Below, piece after piece: positions 1 through 6,792 of a stretch of 14,229 nt of DNA. The position numbers and the translations under genes are program-made. Under the pieces are notes generated by a model. The model searched no databases and had not been told where the DNA came from. It worked only from the letters and a program-made list of their open reading frames with translations. The stretch is from Candidatus Bathyarchaeota archaeon (GTDB lineage Archaea; Thermoproteota; Bathyarchaeia; 40CM-2-53-6; RBG-13-38-9). The DNA is taken from the NCBI GenBank assembly GCA_026015225.1, contig JAOZGV010000074.1, positions 1-14,229 of the forward strand, in the 5' to 3' direction. Position 1 is the first letter of the stretch. The number at the start of each line of letters is the position of its first letter.

Positions 1-45
1 TTTAAAATTATGCGTTAGGAGGATTTTGCGCACGTAAGTAAAACG

Positions 46-52
46 TTAAATA
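46..52 (+). promoter_or_regulatory. Candidate TATA box for the binding-protein gene
   Basis: TTAAATA preceded by AAACG looks like an archaeal BRE/TATA pair. It lies about 50 bp before ATG 101, so a start of transcription near position 75 would give a leader of about 26 nt that includes the AAGG at 88-91. The surroundings are AT-rich, so chance matches are likely. Confidence 0.35.
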
Positions 53-100
53 ATTAAATTAGATTAACCATAATTCTTTACAGAAAAAAGGTTGAAAAAA

Positions 101-1387
101 ATGTCAGGAACAAAAAAAGAGGTAGGTAGACGTAATTTCCTTAAATACGCTGCGGGAGGTCTTGTTGCTGCTGCGGTTGCAATAGGAGGAGGATATTATA
201 TTTATAGATCGCAAGTCCCTGAAATGCCAAAAGGAGACCCAATAAAAATTGCAGTTCCTCTCTCATTAACTGGTACGTATGCTTACTATGGAGTTGAGAT
301 GGGGCAAGGAATTGAAATTGCGGTTGATGAAATCAATGCTGCAGGAGGAGTTTTGGGCAGACCAATAGAAGTTATAATTCGAGATACGGAAATGGTCCCT
401 GCAGTTGCTACAAGAAGAGTTATGGAGCTCATTGAGAGAGAGAATGTGGCATTTATCAGCGGCGTTCTAAGCTCAGCCGTGAACTTTGCAATTAACGAAG
501 TTTCGAAGAGAGAACAAATTATCTGGATGTGTGGAAATCAAACAGAAACGACAATGCACACGAAAGAAGTATTAAGCCCATATACTTGTTTTGCAATGAC
601 TGTAAATCAGGTGGGAGCGTATGCAAACATTGGTACTACTGTCGATAAACTCGGAACCAAACACTACGGACTCACGGTAGACTATGTCTGGGGACATGAA
701 CAAGAGGAAATGACTAAAAAAGCACTTGATGATTTCGGTGGAGAATGGATAGGTGGCGAAAGATTTGCTCTAGGTACAACCGATTATTCGGGCCTACTAA
801 GCCAAGCAAGAGAGGCTAAGCCAGATGTTTTGGTCATAATAGCTGGTGGTGCTGATCAAATAAATGCTCTTAAACAGGTCGTTGAGTTCGGATTGAATAA
901 AGAAATGGATGTGATGGTGCCGCTTACTACAACAAATATTGCTTATGGAGCCGGAGGAGCAGAAACATTTCAAGGTATGTATGCTGGAATAGACTGGTAT
1001 TATAAGATAGCTGAAATGGATGTCCCATACGCTTCGAAAGCCAAAGATATTAATGATCGTTTTATGCGCAGATTCGGTCGTCCAGGCGATTCCTACTCTC
1101 TTGGAAATTACATCTGTATTATCGAAGCTTGCAAAGCAATAGAAAGAGCAGGCACTCTTAATAATGATGATGTAATTGCAGAAATAGAAGGTCATGAATT
1201 CGAGTATCATAAAGGACCCGAATACTGGAGACCTTGCGACCGACAAGCCATACAAGACTGGTTTGTGGTCAAAGGCTTACCACCAGAACAGACAACCGGT
1301 GAATTTGATTTCTTCGAGATATTAGACTGGAGAGGAAGAGATAATCCCGACGATTATCTTGACACATGTGCAGAGCTAGGATACTGA
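101..1387 (+). CDS. ABC transporter substrate-binding protein, branched-chain amino acid (LivK) type, Tat-exported
   Basis: Extracellular solute receptor of a Liv-type ABC importer, 428 aa from the ATG at 101. The N-terminus carries a twin-arginine signal (GRRNFLKYAAGG, about residues 10-21) followed by a hydrophobic Ala/Gly-rich stretch. No lipobox cysteine is visible, so the protein may stay anchored by its signal segment. The mature part starts like a type I periplasmic binding fold (IKIAVPLSLTG, then the region around DEINAAGGVLGRPIEV) and runs through two alpha/beta lobes to a C-terminal WRPCDRQA segment seen in LivK-like receptors. An in-frame TTG at 92 directly abuts the AAGG at 88-91, so ATG 101 (spacing 9) is preferred. 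livG- and livF-type ATPase genes follow. The ligand cannot be read from sequence. The neighbouring methyltransferases suggest a methylated amino compound, which is inference. Confidence 0.9.
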   Translation: MSGTKKEVGRRNFLKYAAGGLVAAAVAIGGGYYIYRSQVPEMPKGDPIKIAVPLSLTGTYAYYGVEMGQGIEIAVDEINAAGGVLGRPIEVIIRDTEMVPAVATRRVMELIERENVAFISGVLSSAVNFAINEVSKREQIIWMCGNQTETTMHTKEVLSPYTCFAMTVNQVGAYANIGTTVDKLGTKHYGLTVDYVWGHEQEEMTKKALDDFGGEWIGGERFALGTTDYSGLLSQAREAKPDVLVIIAGGADQINALKQVVEFGLNKEMDVMVPLTTTNIAYGAGGAETFQGMYAGIDWYYKIAEMDVPYASKAKDINDRFMRRFGRPGDSYSLGNYICIIEACKAIERAGTLNNDDVIAEIEGHEFEYHKGPEYWRPCDRQAIQDWFVVKGLPPEQTTGEFDFFEILDWRGRDNPDDYLDTCAELGY

Positions 1388-1404
1388 ATATTAAATTCCT
1401 AAAA

Positions 1405-1420
1405 CCCTTTTTTTTATTTT
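1405..1420 (+). terminator. U-tract terminator or attenuator after the binding-protein gene
   Basis: CCC followed by eight T, A and TTTT lies 18 bp after the stop of the binding-protein gene, with no GC-rich hairpin before it. This is the form of archaeal U-rich terminators. Its position between receptor and ATPase genes would allow partial termination and more receptor than ATPase, a common arrangement for ABC importers. The effect is inferred. Confidence 0.45.
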
Positions 1421-1458
1421 AATAATATTTCATGTTTATCTTTTCAGGAAGTGGATTT

Positions 1459-2211
1459 ATGGAAACAATACTTAGGACAGAAGATTTAACTCAAGAATTT
1501 GGCGGGCTAATAGCCGTAGATTCTGTGAATTATGAGTTGAGAAAGGGCGAGCTAGCTTCGATAATAGGTCCAAATGGTGCAGGAAAGAGCACTTTTTATA
1601 AATTAATTGTTGGAATCCAGAAACCTACACACGGCAAAATCTATTTTAATGGAGATGATGTCACAGATTTAGTCCCTCATAAAAGGGTTGAGAAGGGCAT
1701 CGCTAAATCCTATCAAATTGTACAAATTTTTCCTAAAATGAGGGTAATTGAAAATATGGCAGTGGCGGCTCAATATAGGATAATCAAGGATAAACGCGGA
1801 TTCTTTTTTTCCTCTTGGAAGAACGAAGATTCCCTAAAGAAATCTGATGAAATATTAGATAGAGTCGGTCTGCGAAAAATGAGGAATAAAACTGCCGGTA
1901 GTTTGCCACAAGGTCAAAAGAAAGTTCTTGAAATAGGGATGGCACTAGCTACTGATCCCGTTTTATTATTGTTGGATGAACCGACTGCAGGATCAAGTCC
2001 TGTTGAGACACGTTTAGCAATGGATTTAGTCAAAGATCTAAGCAAGACACTCACCATAGTTATAGTCGAACATAAAATGGACGTAGTGATGAATCTTGCT
2101 GAGCGAGTAACTGTGATGGATAAAGGAAAAATAATTGCAGATGGTACCCCCAAGGAGATAAGAAATAATAAGTTGGTACAGAGTGTCTACCTAGGTGAGA
2201 GTAATGCTTGA
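1459..2211 (+). CDS. livG: Liv-type ABC transporter ATP-binding protein LivG
   Basis: One of the two nucleotide-binding subunits that power a branched-chain-amino-acid-type importer on the inner membrane face. From ATG 1459 it has 250 aa, the usual LivG length. It shows Walker A GPNGAGKST (about residues 37-45), the signature region LPQGQKKVLEIG (about 149-160) in the LivG style, Walker B LLLLDEPTAG (about 169-178) and the H-loop VEHKMD (about 203-208). An in-frame ATG at 1432 would add MFIFSGSGF, which has no counterpart in the family. AGGA at 1446-1449 sits 9 bp before ATG 1459, so the later start is chosen. The 3' end overlaps livF, indicating one transcript and coupled translation. Confidence 0.93.
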   Translation: METILRTEDLTQEFGGLIAVDSVNYELRKGELASIIGPNGAGKSTFYKLIVGIQKPTHGKIYFNGDDVTDLVPHKRVEKGIAKSYQIVQIFPKMRVIENMAVAAQYRIIKDKRGFFFSSWKNEDSLKKSDEILDRVGLRKMRNKTAGSLPQGQKKVLEIGMALATDPVLLLLDEPTAGSSPVETRLAMDLVKDLSKTLTIVIVEHKMDVVMNLAERVTVMDKGKIIADGTPKEIRNNKLVQSVYLGESNA

Positions 2212-2893
2212 AATAAGTAAAATCCACACATTTTATGGAGACAGTCACATTCTATTCGGAGTATCATTAGATGTAAAAAAACAAGAAGTTGTTGCTTTGT
2301 TAGGTAGAAATGGCGTTGGAAAAACAACAACTTTAAGAAGTATAATGGGTCTGACTCCACCAAAAGAGGGCAAGATAACTCTAACTGGAAACGATATCAC
2401 CAACGAAAAGATCTTTAAGAGAGCGAAAATAGGGATAGGGTATGTACCCGAGGATAGAGGACTATTCCCAGGATTGACAGTTCATGAGAATCTTATTTTA
2501 GCAGCGGATGGAGCAGATACTGCAGGCGATTATGAAAATGCTCTTAGATTCTTCCCTGAACTGAAAAGATATCTGAATAATAGGGCTGGGCGCTTAAGCG
2601 GCGGAGAGCAACAAATGTTAGCAGTTGGAAGAGCCCTAATTGGAAAGAAACATCTTTTAATACTCGATGAGCCTCTGCAAGGATTGGCTCCGAAGATCGT
2701 TGAAAGGCTTACTCAGGCCATTGAAGAGATTAAAAAGGAAACAGCTGTCCTTATGGTTGAACAAAATACTAATCTTGCGCTAGATATTGCCGATAGAGTA
2801 TACATTATGAGAGACGGCCGCATAGTTTTTTCTGGAATGCCAAACGAAGTGCGTGAAAACAAGGATATTCAGGCTTACTTGGTAGTCGCCTAA
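2204..2893 (+). CDS. livF: Liv-type ABC transporter ATP-binding protein LivF
   Basis: Second ATPase of the importer, 229 aa, the typical LivF size. It shows Walker A GRNGVGKTT (about residues 34-42), the LivF hallmark EDRGLFPGLTVHENL (about 83-97), ABC signature LSGGEQQ (about 131-137), Walker B LLILDEP (about 151-157) followed by LQGLAP, and H-loop region MVEQNTNLAL. The H-loop position is Gln/Asn-type, as usual for LivF. ATG 2204 is preceded at good spacing by AGGTGA (2193-2198). The alternative GTG at 2195 overlaps that site. The gene overlaps the last 8 bp of livG. Liv importers also need the permeases LivH and LivM. Neither follows this gene, so they lie outside the window if present. 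Confidence 0.93.
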   Translation: MLEISKIHTFYGDSHILFGVSLDVKKQEVVALLGRNGVGKTTTLRSIMGLTPPKEGKITLTGNDITNEKIFKRAKIGIGYVPEDRGLFPGLTVHENLILAADGADTAGDYENALRFFPELKRYLNNRAGRLSGGEQQMLAVGRALIGKKHLLILDEPLQGLAPKIVERLTQAIEEIKKETAVLMVEQNTNLALDIADRVYIMRDGRIVFSGMPNEVRENKDIQAYLVVA

Positions 2894-3040
2894 ACATCAT
2901 TTAGTGTACGTTGATCATAAGCTTAATGGCGATTTTCTACATGAATTAATCCATACCTAGGAATTTGATTTTTCAAACGAGCGCCATCAGCGTTAGAGAC
3001 GGAATATAATTTTGTATCGGAAGTCATAAGGGGATAATCG
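2894..3040 (+). other. 147-bp gap between transporter and methyltransferase genes
   Basis: No gene is visible. The gap contains an inverted pair ATGGCG (2926-2931) and CGCCAT (2982-2987) with 50 nt between them, and inside it a small perfect hairpin TTTGA-TTTT-TCAAA. An AT-rich TATA-like stretch (ATATAATT, 3004-3011) lies only about 33 bp before the next start, which would place transcription start at or past the ribosome site. It is therefore a weak promoter candidate. Confidence 0.3.
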
Positions 3041-4465
3041 ATGGTCTTAACATTTTGGGAGGCTATAGAAAGAACAAAGACAGGGCCACACATGGATGAG
3101 ACTGAATTCAACTTAAATTTATGGAAAATAGTTGATGCATTATCTAAAGAATATGATTTCAAATATGATCCTGATATGATTTTTCCAAATGACAATCAAC
3201 TTGCAGATGAAACATGGGAAGCGGGATTAAGAGCTGCAATTGAGTTAGGTATCCATTGTAAGGACACTAAGAGAATTGCTAAATTTTCTGAGGAAGAGAT
3301 TAAAGAATTTTTAAAAACTTCCACTGGGAAAGATACTGGCCTTGGTGAAGGAGGAGATGCTGTCAAGATGCTTCATAGAAGCACTGGGGATGATATAGAA
3401 CCTATAGTTTGCGCAGGCATTCAAACAGCGATATGGAGTGATGAACAAATTGCTTACAAAATCTATAAGCTATGCGCAAAGGAACCATCAACTGATGGAA
3501 TTTGGGGAGGAATTGTAGAGAAACTAGCTGATAAGTTTCAAGTGAAAATCAATGAACCTTCTGAAGTCTATCAGTATAGAAAAGAAGTTGAGATCTTACG
3601 TAAAGCGATAAAGGATGCAGGTAGACCCGGAATATTCATATCCATGAATGCTCCGTCTGCAGTTGCGACAGTAGCCATGGCCGATCCTCAAAATGGAATT
3701 AGAAGAACTGATCCTTTGGGGATGGGCGTTTATGAGGAATTGAAGATAAATTATGAGTATGCAAATCGAACAGGTTTTGCCATCGCTTATGGGACGAAAA
3801 GTAGATTTGGGGAAGGACACGCATACATAGGAGGATTTTCAGGTGGCCCGGCCACTGCACCGATCGTCATTGTTGCTGGGGCATTACTTTCACTTTTTTT
3901 TAGTGGGGCAGACGATGAACATATTGCAAAATATGGCATAAGTACAAAATGTAATTCAACGCACATTAGTATTAAAAGCAGGGCGCATCCGTCTGTAATA
4001 TATGCCGTAAGCCTAGCTCTGCAAGCGATATCCAGAAATTGTAACATCCCATGCAGCGGATATGGTTGTGATCATCCAGTTGCAGGTCCCGGAACCGAAC
4101 AGTACTTCTACGAGAGTGCTGCAGGCAATATTGCACAAGTTGCAAGTGGAGCATCTGGAATATTAGGCGGAACTAGAAAATTTGTAGTAGGTGAAACTCT
4201 AAACTTTGGTTCACCTTTGGAGTCTAAATGGATGGGAGAGGTTATAAAGTCCAGTAGTGGCTTGAACCTTAGGCAGGCCAATGAAATAGTTAAAGAAATC
4301 TATCCAAAATACAAAGATAAGTTAGAGAAAGGGTACTCCAACGGATTTACATTTAAACAGTTATATGATATAGAAAGAGAAATTCCTAAACCGGAATATC
4401 AAAAACTATATGATAAAATTAAAGAAGAATTTGAAGAACTAGGATTAAGGTTTAAAAAATTTTAA
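3041..4465 (+). CDS. MtmB-family (monomethylamine:corrinoid) methyltransferase homologue lacking pyrrolysine
   Basis: Predicted cytoplasmic TIM-barrel methyltransferase that moves a methyl group from an amine-type substrate to a corrinoid protein. The 474 aa match MtmB end to end (MtmB is about 458 aa): N-terminal helices, the AGRPG motif (about 193-197), IGGFSGG (263-269), VAGPGTE (347-353), KWMGE (396-400) and a C-terminus ending EELGLRF. MtmB has UAG-encoded pyrrolysine three residues after the GRPGM motif (Pyl202). Here the aligned codon is TCC, Ser201, and no in-frame TAG occurs. By alignment with remembered M. barkeri MtmB, Glu259 is kept (Glu258), while Glu229 and Gln333 become Gly227 and Cys343. 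AAGGGG at 3028-3033 supports the start. The substrate is probably not plain monomethylamine handled by the known mechanism. Family call is firm, activity unknown. Confidence 0.85.
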   Translation: MVLTFWEAIERTKTGPHMDETEFNLNLWKIVDALSKEYDFKYDPDMIFPNDNQLADETWEAGLRAAIELGIHCKDTKRIAKFSEEEIKEFLKTSTGKDTGLGEGGDAVKMLHRSTGDDIEPIVCAGIQTAIWSDEQIAYKIYKLCAKEPSTDGIWGGIVEKLADKFQVKINEPSEVYQYRKEVEILRKAIKDAGRPGIFISMNAPSAVATVAMADPQNGIRRTDPLGMGVYEELKINYEYANRTGFAIAYGTKSRFGEGHAYIGGFSGGPATAPIVIVAGALLSLFFSGADDEHIAKYGISTKCNSTHISIKSRAHPSVIYAVSLALQAISRNCNIPCSGYGCDHPVAGPGTEQYFYESAAGNIAQVASGASGILGGTRKFVVGETLNFGSPLESKWMGEVIKSSSGLNLRQANEIVKEIYPKYKDKLEKGYSNGFTFKQLYDIEREIPKPEYQKLYDKIKEEFEELGLRFKKF

Positions 4466-4516
4466 TCGAATAATCCGAATTAACATCAGACGATATGAAA
4501 ATTTTTGAGGCGATAT

Positions 4517-5164
4517 TTGTTGGTTGAAAAGTCAATAAAGGATTTGGAACAGGCGATTCTTAATTATAATATTGAAAGTGCAAAATATTCGGCAAAGAAA
4601 ATATTAGATGAGGGAATTGATACAGCAGCAGCCATTAAGGCAGCAACTAAAGCTATTCGGGAGATAGGTGAGAAGTTTCATAAAGGTATTCTTTTTCTAC
4701 CACACTTGGTAATGGCGGGAGATGCTATGATGGCGGCATCGAAAATATTAGAGGAAGGAATATCTAAAGAAAAGAGGGAACGGCTTAACAAAGGGAATAT
4801 TGTCATAGGGACTGTTCAAGGCGATATTCATAACATAGGGAAAAATATTGTGGCCACTATGCTAAAATCAGAGGGTTTTGTAGTATACGATCTTGGAGAA
4901 GATGTTCCTATAGAACGGTTTATAGAAAAAGCCAAAGAAATAGATGCAGATATCATAGCCGCATCATCCCTAATGACCATGACTATGCCGGTCCTAAAAG
5001 AACTAATAGAGGAGTTAGAACGAAAAGATTTAGGAAATAAATTTAAAGTTATGATCGGCGGAGGAAGTATAACCCAAGAATGGGCTAACGAGATAGGTGC
5101 AGATGGGTATGGTCGAGATGGTCCTGAAGCCGCAGAAGTGGCTAAAAGAATTCTTGGGGCATAG
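4517..5164 (+). CDS. Methylamine-type corrinoid (cobalamin-binding) protein, MtmC/MtbC/MttC family
   Basis: Carries the methyl group on a bound corrinoid between a substrate methyltransferase and a second methyltransferase. It has an N-terminal helical cap domain (about residues 1-90, with LPHLVMAGDAM) and a C-terminal Rossmann-like B12 domain. The cobalt-ligand motif is GDIHNIG (DxHxxG, His105 from this start), followed by the usual SSLMTMTMP and GGGSIT segments of the base-off/His-on fold. From TTG 4517 it has 215 aa, close to MtmC (about 217 aa). GAGG at 4507-4510 gives 6 bp spacing to TTG 4517. The in-frame TTG at 4505 would overlap that site and is not favoured, while TTG 4520 is also possible. 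It lies between two methyltransferase genes and could serve either or both. The stop is TAG. Confidence 0.92.
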   Translation: MLVEKSIKDLEQAILNYNIESAKYSAKKILDEGIDTAAAIKAATKAIREIGEKFHKGILFLPHLVMAGDAMMAASKILEEGISKEKRERLNKGNIVIGTVQGDIHNIGKNIVATMLKSEGFVVYDLGEDVPIERFIEKAKEIDADIIAASSLMTMTMPVLKELIEELERKDLGNKFKVMIGGGSITQEWANEIGADGYGRDGPEAAEVAKRILGA

Positions 5165-5210
5165 GATACACTCATTCTTAGTTCAAAATTTTAAAAACCT
5201 AAAGAAATCC

Positions 5211-5218
5211 GTTTTTTT
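5211..5218 (+). terminator. Possible U-tract terminator after the corrinoid protein gene
   Basis: A run of seven T (5212-5218) follows AATCCG in the 117-bp gap before the next gene, with no strong stem before it. It could give partial termination, with the MttB-type gene then relying on readthrough or on a weak promoter in the same gap. Evidence is limited to the T run and its position. Confidence 0.3.
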
Positions 5219-5281
5219 CCTTCGTAACAATGGCCCAATAGCACCATCATCTATTTTAACGCGTGCTTAGAGGAATTAATA

Positions 5282-6736
5282 TTGAAAATTGAGTATTTGA
5301 AGACATTATCAAATAATGAAATACGCGACATACATCAAGCAACTTTGGAGGTCCTTGAGAGAACTGGTATTAGAATTTATGAATCAACAGCGTTAAAAAT
5401 ACTAAAAGATGCAGGGGCATACGTAGATGAAAAAAACAAACTTGTTAAAATACCATCTCATCTTGTAGAGGAGAGTGTAAAAAAAGCACCAAAAGAATTC
5501 ACCCTTTTTGCTAGAAATCCAGAAAACAATGTGGAGATAGATCTTGAAAAGGTATATTTTGGCCCAATAATTGGGCGAATAAACATCATTGACTTGGATA
5601 CTGGCAAGAAAAGAAGGACAACGCTTACCGATGTGGCCAATCTCACTAAAGTTGCCAGTGCTCTTGAATATTACAAGCTCCCTCATAGCGGGGTACAGAT
5701 GCCACATATAGAAGGTGTAGCTGATGAAGTTGCACATGCGCATGCATATCTCATAAGCGCTAAGAACTCGGAAAAGATCGTGAAAGGGACATGCAGGGAT
5801 AAAGCTAAGGCTCAGGACTGTATCCGAATGGCTTCCGTAATAGCTGGCTGTGATGTAGAGGAACTTGGAAAAAAACCAAATATATTTACCACGTGCAATC
5901 CTATAGCACCTTTACAATTCCAAGAAGGTCAGACAAGCGGTCTAATAGAGTATGCTAAACAAGGTTTACCTATTGACATAACATCAGAAGTACAAGCTGG
6001 AGCAACAGCGCCGGTTACATTAGCTGGTTCACTCACAGTCCAAAATACCGAAATTCTAACTGGAATTACAATCGTTCAATTGGTCAATCCAGGTACTCCA
6101 GTATTTTATGGTACTGCAAGTACGATTATGGACATGCGTCATGGAATAATTGCAAAAGGTGCGGTGGAAGCTGGTCTATTCAATGTAGCAACCGCGCAAT
6201 TAGCCCAATTCTATGAATTGCCATCCCGTGGAACAGCTTCCGATACAGAATCCAAAGTTCTCGATATTCAAGCAGGATACGAAAAGGCAATAACTCTATT
6301 AATGGCTGCATTAGCCGGGATAAACTACATATGGTACCCTGGAACTTTGGAATATGCTTTAACAGTCAGTTATGAAAGTCTTGTAATAGATCATGAAATC
6401 TGCGGAATGGTTTATAGAGCTCTTAAAGGAATTAATGTAAATGATAGTACTCTCGCAACTAAACTCATATCTTCGGTCGGACCTGGTGGACAATTCTTGG
6501 GACAAAAACATACAATAGATCATCTTGAAGATGAACATTATTTCCCTAAACTCAGTGATAGGAGTTCTAGAAATGATTGGGAGGCTGCGGGTGCAAAGGA
6601 CTTAAGAGAGGTAGCTCGTGATGAAGTCAGGAAAATATTGAAAGAGTACCAACCAATGCCCCTCGAAAATCAAGTTGAATGCGAGTTAAAAAAAATTGTA
6701 AAAGAGATTGAAAAAAGAGAGTTAAAAAGTCTATAG
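5282..6736 (+). CDS. MttB-superfamily (trimethylamine methyltransferase family) corrinoid methyltransferase, non-pyrrolysine type
   Basis: Transfers a methyl group from a quaternary or tertiary amine to a corrinoid protein. 484 aa, full length for the family (about 480-495). Visible family landmarks are LEVLERTGIRIYE (22-34), ITSEVQAGATAPVTLAG (233-249), PVFYGTAS (273-280), the SRGTASDTESK segment (315-325) leading into DIQAGYEKA, and the C-terminal GPGGQFLGQKHTIDHL (400-415) with DRSS and W433. True MttB has UAG-encoded pyrrolysine in its C-terminal half. There is no internal TAG here, so it belongs with the non-Pyl members, whose characterised examples act on glycine betaine (MtgB), proline betaine (MtpB) or carnitine (MtcB). 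The start is TTG with AGAGGA at 5269-5274. The stop is TAG, and a TAA follows three codons later. Exact substrate unknown. Confidence 0.9.
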   Translation: MKIEYLKTLSNNEIRDIHQATLEVLERTGIRIYESTALKILKDAGAYVDEKNKLVKIPSHLVEESVKKAPKEFTLFARNPENNVEIDLEKVYFGPIIGRINIIDLDTGKKRRTTLTDVANLTKVASALEYYKLPHSGVQMPHIEGVADEVAHAHAYLISAKNSEKIVKGTCRDKAKAQDCIRMASVIAGCDVEELGKKPNIFTTCNPIAPLQFQEGQTSGLIEYAKQGLPIDITSEVQAGATAPVTLAGSLTVQNTEILTGITIVQLVNPGTPVFYGTASTIMDMRHGIIAKGAVEAGLFNVATAQLAQFYELPSRGTASDTESKVLDIQAGYEKAITLLMAALAGINYIWYPGTLEYALTVSYESLVIDHEICGMVYRALKGINVNDSTLATKLISSVGPGGQFLGQKHTIDHLEDEHYFPKLSDRSSRNDWEAAGAKDLREVARDEVRKILKEYQPMPLENQVECELKKIVKEIEKRELKSL

Positions 6737-6792
6737 AATTTCGTATAATGATTGAATAAGTATTTTGAATAAATTCAGATAAGGTGAATTAA

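Noticed and set aside
17..37. A perfect AGGAGG followed by TTG and a TAA three codons later
   Set aside because: It leads to no real reading frame. It may belong to the end of an upstream gene cut by the window edge, and nothing more can be supported.
797..1255. 152-codon open frame on the minus strand inside the binding-protein gene
   Set aside because: It lies fully opposite a well-supported gene, and its translation has no recognisable domain and a composition typical of antisense reading.
2923..3195. 90-codon minus-strand frame covering the gap before the MtmB-type gene
   Set aside because: It runs over the first 150 bp of a clear coding gene, has no recognisable motif and no convincing ribosome site.
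6734..6748. Possible UAG readthrough (pyrrolysine) at the end of the MttB-type gene
   Set aside because: Readthrough would add only three residues before a TAA, and the family's C-terminal motifs are already complete.
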